A DNA stretch of 31,414 nucleotides from the IMG/VR virus record IMGVR_UViG_3300023284_000185, positions 1-31,414 of that record; one strand, written 5' to 3'. The notes under the pieces are model-generated. The model did not search any database, was not told the DNA's origin, and saw only the letters and a list, made by a program, of their open reading frames with translations. Positions 20,309 through 27,740 of the stretch are shown piece by piece. The position numbers and the translations under genes are program-made. The stretch comes from a virus. Each line of letters opens with the position of its first letter. Position 1 is the first letter of the stretch.

Positions 20309-21459
20309 TATTGTTTAGTCCTTACTTGGCCGGTGGGGTCGGTGTATTTAGTGCCACTGGGAAGTGCGTTGTATTCTTCAGTGGTTGAGATTTTTGGAGG
20401 CTCATCATCTCCGCCCCCTTCAAGTGCTGCGTAAAAATCATCAACACTTGGCAAATCACCGGCCCACCCCCTCAATGTGCCGTTTTTCTCAAAATAATCC
20501 GCTGCATCCTGTTTGGCTTTTAATGCCAATTCCATTTGCAACAGCAATCTTTTTACACGCTTCGCATTGATCGCTTCATCAAGATTCGGATTAAAAGCAC
20601 GAGCGATTAATCTCTCGCCTTCCTTTTCGGTGAATTGTGCGCCAAGGATAAGTCTTAGATTTCTTTGAACCACTTCTTCAACGTCTTCTCGTGCTGCCAA
20701 AGCCCTTGGGTTAAATAAACTCAAGGCAACATCAGGAACCTTACCCATACCAGGGCCGGTTATGTTTACCTTTCCACTTAACAACTGTTCTTCCACCGCA
20801 CGAAGTTGCACTATTCCCTTTTGCGCATCTGCAAATCCGCCCGTCTTGAAAGTAACGAATTCTTTAGCGAAAGCAGCATCAACCGCCGTTTGTCCAGAAG
20901 TCGGGGTTATCGTTGGATCAACCGGCCCCCCAGAAATAGGAGACATAGAAAGAGGTCTGCCTTCGTCATCGTATGTAATTTGATAGCCTGGAGGTATTGT
21001 TCCCGTATTAATATTGATACCGCTCTTGTTTTGGCTTTTCCAGTCAGCAAATGATCCTTCATACCCTTGAGATTTAGCAAACTGATATTCCTTAATACCA
21101 GACGTTGCTGCTGGCTGTTGCGGTCCACCTAGGGCGGCCATGGCACTTTGATGTAAGTTGGGCAACGTATCCAAGAGTTGTTGCAGGTTAGCATTCTCGG
21201 CAAACCCCGGCTTAAACACACCTCGCCTTTCCCCTTCCTGGATGAATCCTGCTAACCCATCGGGGTTTTGCATGACATATTCAGCGCCCTTGGCGACAAA
21301 TTCCGTGTTAGACCGTATTTGCGCTTCATCAAAGGTTTTCTTTTGAAACTGCGTCTCTTGTCTAAAAGCATCTTGTCTGAGGGCGTTAAATTCTGACCGC
21401 TCTCTGTCATAAACACCCCTGCCGTATGTTTGGGAAAGATTTAATTGATTAATTGGCAT
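20308..21459 (-). CDS. Ejection protein, P22 gp20-like by position
   Basis: 383 aa. Begins MPINQLNLSQTYGRGVYDRE, with a Q/R/A-rich helix. The C-terminal third contains ITGPGMGKVPDVALSLFNP, AREDVEEVVQRNLRLILGAQ and TEKEGERLIARAFNPN, a block I recognise from podovirus ejection or injection proteins. Start ATG 21459 is coupled to the previous stop (TAATG) and is preferred over a TTG at 21477. A disordered Gly/Asp/Pro tail ends the protein. Presumed to be packed in the capsid and released with DNA. Confidence 0.75.
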   Translation of the reverse strand: MPINQLNLSQTYGRGVYDRERSEFNALRQDAFRQETQFQKKTFDEAQIRSNTEFVAKGAEYVMQNPDGLAGFIQEGERRGVFKPGFAENANLQQLLDTLPNLHQSAMAALGGPQQPAATSGIKEYQFAKSQGYEGSFADWKSQNKSGININTGTIPPGYQITYDDEGRPLSMSPISGGPVDPTITPTSGQTAVDAAFAKEFVTFKTGGFADAQKGIVQLRAVEEQLLSGKVNITGPGMGKVPDVALSLFNPRALAAREDVEEVVQRNLRLILGAQFTEKEGERLIARAFNPNLDEAINAKRVKRLLLQMELALKAKQDAADYFEKNGTLRGWAGDLPSVDDFYAALEGGGDDEPPKISTTEEYNALPSGTKYTDPTGQVRTKQ

Positions 21460-22097
21460 TAGATTGGACCCCCCCAAAATGGTTGAGGCGGTACATACGG
21501 TGGTGTAGACACAGGAGTTTGTTGTTGCCCAAATAGCCCAGCCCCTCTCGCATACAAAAAGTTACCAATACCACCAGTAACCGCATTACTAACTCCAGCA
21601 ACACCGGAAGCCCTTGCATCTCCGGCCCCAATATAATTACGGGATATTTGATTAGCCGCATTCTGACCGGCATACGCCGTTCCTGCGGTGGCCGTTTGTC
21701 CAATGCCTGCAAGTCCTGCCTGTCTGTTCCACCAATTCCCAAACTCGTTGCTGGCAAGACCTGAATTGTATTCGGCTAGTGCCTTAAGCGCATTACCACC
21801 CGAGCCTCGGGCAGAAAACGTATTACCGATATCGCGTATTCCTTCGGATCGACGGAACTCATAACCCGGAGAAGCTAGGAATTGCGAGAAATCCCCTTCA
21901 GAGGCGGATGTAAGCCTGTTTAACGCACCCGCACCCGCTTCCCTATAGGGCGCATAGTCTTCACGAGTGATATCGTACTGGCGGGCCTGTTCTGCGGACG
22001 CAGCATCATATCCTTCTCTTTGGACATCAGCCGCCTTTTTAGACCCAACAGCACCAATAATGGCACCCCCGACTATTGCTGTTGCAACCCAAGACAT
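21459..22097 (-). CDS. Ejection / DNA-transfer protein, P22 gp7-like
   Basis: 212 aa (P22 gp7 is 229). It starts with a hydrophobic, Gly-rich helix (WVATAIVGGAIIGAVGSKKA), continues with an A/E/R-rich helix (AASAEQARQYDITREDYAPY) and GAGALNRLTS, and ends in a Gly/Ala/Tyr-rich region and a proline-rich tail. The phrase YAPYREAGAGALNRL is characteristic of DNA transfer proteins annotated in P22-like podoviruses. Coupled to both neighbours by TAATG overlaps. Confidence 0.8.
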   Translation of the reverse strand: MSWVATAIVGGAIIGAVGSKKAADVQREGYDAASAEQARQYDITREDYAPYREAGAGALNRLTSASEGDFSQFLASPGYEFRRSEGIRDIGNTFSARGSGGNALKALAEYNSGLASNEFGNWWNRQAGLAGIGQTATAGTAYAGQNAANQISRNYIGAGDARASGVAGVSNAVTGGIGNFLYARGAGLFGQQQTPVSTPPYVPPQPFWGGPI

Positions 22098-22507
22098 TAC
22101 TTTTCAACCTCAAGCTTTAGTGTTTCATCAAATTCCAGAAAACTTTGGGCAATCACTTCACTCTCTATCTTTTCTAAATCAGTTTCTTCTGTCACATGGA
22201 TGGTTATCCAAACCGAATCTTCTAACACATATCCGGCCCTTTTTGTTCCGGGTGGGGACACATAAATATACGGCGCTTCAAATTCTTTCGATTCGCCTAA
22301 ATTGGAAATCGCTATCTTGCCTTTAGCAAGAATATTCAAATGTTCTGTTTTGTGGATCTTGCCAGTTAACAAAGTACCCTTTGGTATAAACAACTCTCTC
22401 GCATAAACCCCAGGTGCAAAATGATGCGTCACGGGTAAATCCAATTGCGAATGCTTACGCATTTCATCCTCAAGTCTTAGAATCTGTTCTCTCACAAGTT
22501 CATTCAT
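22097..22507 (-). CDS. Cupin-like protein in the gp14 position
   Basis: 136 aa. A helical start (MNELVREQILRLEDEMRKHS) is followed by beta-rich sequence with cupin character: GVYARELFIPKGTLLTGKIH, KTEHLNILAKGKIAI and YIYVSPPGTKRAGY. His residues at the KIHKTEHLN turn may be metal ligands. Similar cupin-fold proteins occur in structural operons of marine and environmental podoviruses. By order (between gp10/needle-like and gp7-like) it occupies the place of P22 gp14, but shows no clear similarity to it. Could be a virion or assembly accessory protein. Confidence 0.65.
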   Translation of the reverse strand: MNELVREQILRLEDEMRKHSQLDLPVTHHFAPGVYARELFIPKGTLLTGKIHKTEHLNILAKGKIAISNLGESKEFEAPYIYVSPPGTKRAGYVLEDSVWITIHVTEETDLEKIESEVIAQSFLEFDETLKLEVEK

Positions 22508-22962
22508 GCCGATAGGCCAAGGGCTTCGATAACATTGTCTTTCAAGTCGTTGAACTTCACGCCTAAAGCATCCAATGCCGCCTCCACTTCTGTATCGGAA
22601 AACACGGGATTCAATGCGTGTGCCGTCACCGCATCAGTAATGTTTGACGGTTGTGCAATAGGTGTGGTGCTGTAAAACCCCACGTTTCCATTAAACTGTG
22701 CAGTCCCGGCAAATACCCAACCTTCCGCTTGTAACAAAACAACCAATTGAGCCGCCGTTAGTTCAGAAGTCACCCCAGCAGAAGTTAATCTTCCTAAAAT
22801 CCTGTCCGCAGTAACGTCCTGAATCTTTGCGTAAGTAACCGCCTTGTCCTGAATCATTGCCGTAGTGACGGAAGAGACGTCAATAGATTGTTCTTGACAC
22901 CACCGTGCGAGCCGCCTTAAATCCGTAAAGTCGGCAATATCAACGGGCGGTCTCAAGGACAT
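22504..22962 (-). CDS. Structural protein in the tail-needle (gp26) position
   Basis: 152 aa. Begins MSLRPPVDIADFTDLRRLAR; the central DRILGRLTSAGVTSELTAAQ and the end FNGNVGFYSTTPIAQP then a short helix are recurrent in phage tail-fibre and tail-associated proteins. Position directly after gp10-like is where P22 encodes the needle gp26, but no long trimeric coiled coil is seen, so a needle is not demonstrated. Coupled to both neighbours (TAATG, ATGA). Confidence 0.6.
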   Translation of the reverse strand: MSLRPPVDIADFTDLRRLARWCQEQSIDVSSVTTAMIQDKAVTYAKIQDVTADRILGRLTSAGVTSELTAAQLVVLLQAEGWVFAGTAQFNGNVGFYSTTPIAQPSNITDAVTAHALNPVFSDTEVEAALDALGVKFNDLKDNVIEALGLSA

Positions 22963-24347
22963 TACAAGCGGCCCCCTTTGTGTTCCAATAAGGTATCCGT
23001 GACGGTCATCTTTACCGGATCAGATACAGCAGCACGGTATACCCTTAGTCGTGAGGAACCCAAGTTGTACCACGTGACCCGCGTTTCATAATTACCCAAT
23101 GCGCCCAGAGAACGGTTAGGCATTGAGACCCACGTCCTACCGCCATCATCTGAATAATCCAACATGACCTCCGGCGCTACACCTTGGCCTGTGGTAAGGC
23201 CTACGCCAGTCTCTAAAACTATTTCTAAACGATAATGAAAGGCTCGCTGACCGTTTGCATAAACAGGCTGATACGTCCATTCCATCCGTTGGATATCACC
23301 AAACTCATCGTAATCTTCTGGATTTAAAGAGCCGATTTTATTACTGTTTGAGTCTCCGACTAACTCAAGGCCAAAGGCTTGTGCGTGATAGCGGGGTTTC
23401 CAAAACGAAGATCCATACGTCTGTCGTTCGTGCCATTCCTGAGTGGTCGCATCGTAGATAAAAGTCCCTTCAGGGGCGGTAATCGCATAAAACAAGTGTC
23501 CGTCCTGAGAATAGGCAAACGCATTCATCGAAGTTATGGTAATCGTACTTAACCATTGTTCGACGGCATGAGTAGACACACGAATAGGGGTGAGTCCTTG
23601 TAGCCTTCTTACGGTGTAATCATTGGCTACCCAAAAGACCGTCTGGTCTTGTTTTTGTAAAGTCTTGCCGTTCAGACAACCTTTTTCTATCAGACCGTTG
23701 ATAGTCCGCACAATGGGAAAACCACTAGCCCCGGTATTCTCAAAGACCTCCATGGACTTAATGCCGGATAAAATCACTTGTCGATGGTCGGACTTCATAC
23801 CGTTGAGTATGTCTGAAGCAGCATCGGCATTGGCAAAATTCAACGCATTAAAGTCCGTGACAGACCCCAGATCCGCACCAAAAAACCGGTCTGAATCAGG
23901 CTCCCGAAACAACATAAAATTATCCAAAAACTCAACATCACCGGCTCCACGAGAAGTAAAGTCGGCATCGGTTATTTGTGCAAAGGTCGTTCCATCATAG
24001 TAATAAGCAGCAGGCTCATTGACCACTACAACAGAATCTTTGTTAGAATCTATGTCTATATTTCCCGGACTGCCGACATTGCCCAAAAGAGTCGATGTTT
24101 TATTGGAATCCGTTTTATACAATTCTGACCCAGATACCGTAAAGAGATTATCAAGGGCTGAATGCATCCCCGCTATAGATCCTGTCCCCACAGTAGTCCA
24201 GTCGGAAATCCCAGGAGACCGCGTAAGCAAGACTGGGGTCTTGGCATCCGGCGGTAAGGCTTCAGCATGGCAATTGACAAGCCGCGCAGGACTGGCGGGC
24301 CTACTGCGAAGCTGGTAGGAGTGAATGGGGACTGACAAAGACGCCAT
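22962..24347 (-). CDS. Tail accessory factor, P22 gp10-like (packaged-DNA stabilisation)
   Basis: 461 aa (P22 gp10 is 472). The start SVPIHSYQLRSRPASPARLVNC and the RLLARSPG-like TRSPGISDWTTVG, the internal DGTTFAQITDADF and FENTGASGFPIVR, plus GYRLQGLTP-type RRLQGLTPIRVSTHAVE, are typical of the Phage_stabilise family. The protein forms the hexameric hub that plugs the portal after gp4 and carries the spikes. Expected length and position next to gp4-like make this robust. Start coupled to the gp4-like stop (TAATG). Confidence 0.9.
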   Translation of the reverse strand: MASLSVPIHSYQLRSRPASPARLVNCHAEALPPDAKTPVLLTRSPGISDWTTVGTGSIAGMHSALDNLFTVSGSELYKTDSNKTSTLLGNVGSPGNIDIDSNKDSVVVVNEPAAYYYDGTTFAQITDADFTSRGAGDVEFLDNFMLFREPDSDRFFGADLGSVTDFNALNFANADAASDILNGMKSDHRQVILSGIKSMEVFENTGASGFPIVRTINGLIEKGCLNGKTLQKQDQTVFWVANDYTVRRLQGLTPIRVSTHAVEQWLSTITITSMNAFAYSQDGHLFYAITAPEGTFIYDATTQEWHERQTYGSSFWKPRYHAQAFGLELVGDSNSNKIGSLNPEDYDEFGDIQRMEWTYQPVYANGQRAFHYRLEIVLETGVGLTTGQGVAPEVMLDYSDDGGRTWVSMPNRSLGALGNYETRVTWYNLGSSRLRVYRAAVSDPVKMTVTDTLLEHKGGRL

Positions 24348-24763
24348 TAGCGCCCCGTCAATATATTTTGTCGATATCCGTAATAATGTCCCGATCCAAT
24401 CGGCAAATGACCCATATCCGTATTGTCCAATTTCTCGGAAATGCTTTTACGCTTAATCATCCCAATAGCCGATTGGGCAACAATGATTGTTTCCTGCGAA
24501 ACAGTGGCACCGTATTTAGAGGCTATCGTTATCGCAAGCGCAGAAGTCACACCCAGTTCAGCCCAATCAGGGACAGGAATAGTGTCAGTAGTGGCGGTTT
24601 GTGCAAACCAGCCAAAATTAACATCCTGTTCTTTCCACACCTCCATAAGCTGATTGAGTTTACGCAGTGCATACGCGCCTTGTTCTGCCGATGCGGTCTC
24701 TATCTCAGAAATGACATTTATGTCCCTGAGTGCATCGTCGATAATGACAAGGTTTGTGGTCAT
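24347..24763 (-). CDS. Tail accessory factor, P22 gp4-like
   Basis: 138 aa (P22 gp4 is 166). Helical, with ALRDINVISEIETASAEQGA, LRKLNQLMEVWKEQDVNFGW and VPDWAELGVTSALAITIASK, the order and phrases found in the gp4 family: L-N-x-L-M-x-x-W and P-x-x-x-x-x-A-L-x-x-x-L-A-x-x-x-x. It binds below the portal ring to close the head after packaging. It lacks an evident lysozyme activity motif. Coupled to both neighbours. Confidence 0.85.
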   Translation of the reverse strand: MTTNLVIIDDALRDINVISEIETASAEQGAYALRKLNQLMEVWKEQDVNFGWFAQTATTDTIPVPDWAELGVTSALAITIASKYGATVSQETIIVAQSAIGMIKRKSISEKLDNTDMGHLPIGSGHYYGYRQNILTGR

Positions 24764-25077
24764 CCCGGATTTACCTTACGCCACAGAACCGTGATTTGTC
24801 CTGATGCTGCCGCATCAGCCGGGTTAATAATCAATGCATCTGGAAAACGCAGACCGTGAAAATCAAGATTGGTATTAGCCGCCAAAGATGCTGCAAGTGT
24901 TAATACAGTCGTTCCAGCCACATTCTCGATTTCACAGGCATTGGCTGACAATACAATATTGACATGAATCCCCATAAGCAGAGTCGGACCCGTGTTTACG
25001 GTCGTCGTATTGTCCGTCATATTGACGATAGTATGTTCACACTCATCATGGACAAGGAGTCCATCCCGTGTAGCCAT
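24760..25077 (-). CDS. Small virion protein candidate (105 aa)
   Basis: Begins MATRDGLLVHDECEHTIVNM; beta- and Thr/Asn/Ala-rich with TVLTLAASLAANTNLDFHGL and VLWRKVNPG at the end. Such Ala/Thr-rich small proteins between coat and gp4 are commonly head-decoration or head-tail proteins. It is preceded by a terminator-like hairpin (25089-25110), so its level may be lower than that of the coat-proximal gene. No homologue recognised. Confidence 0.65.
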   Translation of the reverse strand: MATRDGLLVHDECEHTIVNMTDNTTTVNTGPTLLMGIHVNIVLSANACEIENVAGTTVLTLAASLAANTNLDFHGLRFPDALIINPADAAASGQITVLWRKVNPG

Positions 25078-25088
25078 AGTCTTACCTC

Positions 25089-25110
25089 AAAAGGGGTTCC
25101 GAAGAACCCC
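25089..25110 (-). terminator. Intrinsic terminator-like hairpin after the coat cluster
   Basis: On the minus strand GGGGTTC-TTCG-GAACCCC is followed by TTTTGAGG: a perfect 7-bp stem with a UUCG loop but a U-run of only four, so probably partial. On the plus strand a T-run lies seven bases beyond the stem. It could reduce downstream expression after the coat gene or stabilise the 3' end of a processed coat mRNA. Confidence 0.6.
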
Positions 25111-25121
25111 CCTTAGTTTTT

Positions 25122-25610
25122 TTAGAACGGAGTTGTTCCTGTGCCAACACCCATCATGGTTCCACTAATAGACCAAATGGTCGTACTCAAAGCAACCATG
25201 CGGAAATGAGTACCATTCAAGCGACCTGTCACGTCACTGTCGGCGGTAAACGCCACGGACGCGGTACGGTCGGCGGCAAAGGTATCGCCACCTTCTGCAA
25301 CCGCTGTGGACGAGTAATCAACCCCGCCACCGATGAAAGTGGTAGCAGCATCAGTCGCCACGGAATATGTTCCCGTACCCGTGATGGTAGCAACAAAGTC
25401 GAAATACATGCCCACATCGCGGGCATTAATGGCCGGCAATGTAAAAGCCTGCCCCGCAGCCGTAGCGAATACACACAAAGCCCCCGATTCAGAACGGAGT
25501 AATGTTCGTGCGGTCCCTGTGGGATCAATCACCTGTAAGGCGGCACCAAACAGTGCAGAACCGTCCAGAGAGCCGTAATCAATGCGTTCTCTAGTTACTG
25601 GAATTGCCAT
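25122..25610 (-). CDS. Putative head protein next to the coat gene (162 aa)
   Basis: Begins MAIPVTRERIDYGSLDGSA; beta-rich and Ala/Thr/Gly-rich (AAGQAFTLPAINARDVGMYF, FVATITGTGTYSVATDAAT). AAGGAGG eight bases upstream is one of the strongest ribosome sites here and predicts high expression, as for an abundant virion component. The position right after the coat gene and before a terminator suits a decoration or capsid-stabilising protein. No family named. Confidence 0.65.
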   Translation of the reverse strand: MAIPVTRERIDYGSLDGSALFGAALQVIDPTGTARTLLRSESGALCVFATAAGQAFTLPAINARDVGMYFDFVATITGTGTYSVATDAATTFIGGGVDYSSTAVAEGGDTFAADRTASVAFTADSDVTGRLNGTHFRMVALSTTIWSISGTMMGVGTGTTPF

Positions 25611-25624
25611 AAGTCAACCCTCCT

Positions 25625-26878
25625 TTAGTTAGAAATCCTGCAAGCCCATTCAGGTCGCAGCGCTTTAAAGCCGTACAAAATATCCAGTCTCAGCAAGAGT
25701 TCATCATTCCTGATATCACTACCCTGCCAGCACCGAATCGACAAGCCATCCTGAACTCTGCGTACACAGCGTATTGCATCATCCATAATCGGCAAGTCAG
25801 CCGTTACAAACGTGAACGCCTCCTTGTGATACATGAGGTTTTGCTGTAATACCGCACTTGCAGCGCCATGTTGAACCGTGGCGTTATTCTCCAAGGTGGC
25901 AAAAGTACCGTCTGCGGTAGAGATATTTTGCTTAGCACCGTTCACAACAAGCGCGGGCGCAAAGGTAATCTCAGCTTGGTTGGAAGCTATCGAACCTACT
26001 GCCGTGATAACCAACTGCTTCAAATGGCTGTATGCAGTCTTGGTTTCCGGGTGTACGTCGAACATTGCAGCAATGGTAAACACCGTTCCAACCGTAGGAA
26101 CCACTGTGCCCATTGCATCGAAGTTCAACAAACTAACCGAATTACCAACCGCAGCGTCGCCAGTGGCTAAACGAGTCGTGTCATCAACCGTCCACGCTAC
26201 ATCGGCATCAGAACCCAGCGTATGAGAAAAGGTTTTCTCATTCTCGTAAAAGGTCGCCATGGCATTCCTGCCTATGTAACCTTCACGGAAAGCCATTTTT
26301 ATCTGGTTGCCGTCATGGAATAAGGCTTGTGTGCCATTAACAATCGACCCCATAGTGACCGAATCGAACTGCACACAGCGGCTATTGTCCTTCGGTGCTA
26401 GTTGCTGATTGAGTTTTGCCCGGGCATCAGTGATGGCCGAGATATCGGCAGAAGCACCCACAACAGTCCCGGCGGTGCCGGTCAGTTGGTAAACGGATTG
26501 CGTGACGGAATCCATCACATCGCCTTCAATGCCCGATACCAAAACAGAAGTAGCGGGTTCGATGTAGCGTCGTGAAAGTTCGTCGATTGAAAGTGAAAGT
26601 TCCGCAGAATTAAACTTCATGTCAACGCCGTCTTGTGTGGCAACAACAACGTTTTGTGTAGTTTCTGTCTGATCCTGTACATCCATGATGCGTGAACCTT
26701 TACGCCGGGTGTACTGGTTGGGGTCTCTGACTCTGAGAGTATCCCCTATCTTGCCGCCCGATTGGGCGTAAGACGGATCATAACTGCGGTCAATAGTACC
26801 GATAAAGTTGAGTTTCTCATGCGCAATGCGGAGAGCCTCTCTTGTAACCATATCGATGACGGAGAGAGTATTGGCCAT
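25625..26878 (-). CDS. Major capsid (coat) protein, P22 gp5-like
   Basis: 417 aa (P22 gp5 is 430). The start ANTLSVIDMVTREALRIAHE, DRSYDPSYAQSGGKIGDTLR and IRDPNQYTRRKG-like VRDPNQYTRRKGSRI, with the later VLVSGIEGDVMDSVTQSVYQ, are diagnostic of the P22 coat family (HK97 fold with an inserted I-domain). It assembles the T=7 procapsid around scaffold. Upstream AGGA at eight bases. Neighbours on both sides fit. Confidence 0.95.
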   Translation of the reverse strand: MANTLSVIDMVTREALRIAHEKLNFIGTIDRSYDPSYAQSGGKIGDTLRVRDPNQYTRRKGSRIMDVQDQTETTQNVVVATQDGVDMKFNSAELSLSIDELSRRYIEPATSVLVSGIEGDVMDSVTQSVYQLTGTAGTVVGASADISAITDARAKLNQQLAPKDNSRCVQFDSVTMGSIVNGTQALFHDGNQIKMAFREGYIGRNAMATFYENEKTFSHTLGSDADVAWTVDDTTRLATGDAAVGNSVSLLNFDAMGTVVPTVGTVFTIAAMFDVHPETKTAYSHLKQLVITAVGSIASNQAEITFAPALVVNGAKQNISTADGTFATLENNATVQHGAASAVLQQNLMYHKEAFTFVTADLPIMDDAIRCVRRVQDGLSIRCWQGSDIRNDELLLRLDILYGFKALRPEWACRISN

Positions 26879-26889
26879 ATGTCAAATCC

Positions 26890-27708
26890 TTAACGATTTT
26901 CGATTTGGTTCCTCCTCCATTTTGCAAATTCTGAATCTGACATTTTCGCAGGATCTTTTTCAAGACCTACAGCACCACCCTTTACTTTAGGGGGCGGAGG
27001 AGGCGCTTCACTGACCGTCTTTGGTGTTTTGGCTTTCTCGGCTTTCAATGTAACTTCCAATATTGCCATTCTGCGAACTGCATCACGTTCAGGTAATCTA
27101 GAGATATCCATAGCCTTATCCGGGTTTTTTGCCAAGTGATAGGCAATTTCCGGTCCCATCGTGCTTTGATGGATTTCAGCCGCCATGACTGTAGAACAGG
27201 CCCAACTATCAGGGTCTACCGTCATTCTATAGTCTTCGGTTTTCTTGGAAAACTCTAATTCGCGTTCCTGAAATTCACCGAATGCGTGTTGCGCTTCGGT
27301 CCTTCCCTGAAACTGAGTCATCAGCCTTTCGGCTTCTGCTAAAGATTCTTTTTTGACTTCATCCAAGCGGTAATCTAAAAACTTAGCTTGATCAAACTCG
27401 AAATCTTCCAGAGTTTTCCCCCGTTCCTTCGGGGCTTCTGCTAACTGCTTTCGCAAGCCTGCAATGGTCTCATCTCTTTCCTGAACTGTGCGTTCTGATG
27501 TACGCCAGTTTTTGGTCAGTTTATCCAGCCGGGGTTGAAACTTATCCGGCTCAATTTTTTTATCGGGGGCTTGTTCCCCGGCAGGTGGTGAATCTGCTGC
27601 GTTTTCCTGACCTTCGGGTTCTGTTGGTTCAGCCTCCGCTTCTGCAACCTTACCCGACTCTTCAGAACTTACGTCTGCACCTTTTCCATCCGGTAAAACA
27701 GTAAACAT
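26890..27708 (-). CDS. Scaffolding protein, P22 gp8-like
   Basis: 272 aa (P22 gp8 is 303). Acidic, disordered, proline/glutamate-rich N-terminus (VAEAEAEPTEPEGQENAADS), then long charged helices (KNWRTSERTVQERDETIAGL) with RKQLAEAPKERGK, and a basic C-terminal helical end (KWRRNQIENR) such as binds coat. Position between portal and coat is standard. Nucleates procapsid assembly and leaves before or during packaging. Confidence 0.85.
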   Translation of the reverse strand: MFTVLPDGKGADVSSEESGKVAEAEAEPTEPEGQENAADSPPAGEQAPDKKIEPDKFQPRLDKLTKNWRTSERTVQERDETIAGLRKQLAEAPKERGKTLEDFEFDQAKFLDYRLDEVKKESLAEAERLMTQFQGRTEAQHAFGEFQERELEFSKKTEDYRMTVDPDSWACSTVMAAEIHQSTMGPEIAYHLAKNPDKAMDISRLPERDAVRRMAILEVTLKAEKAKTPKTVSEAPPPPPKVKGGAVGLEKDPAKMSDSEFAKWRRNQIENR

Positions 27709-27740
27709 ATGCGCCTCTCAGCGAATTGAGTGCTTTCACA

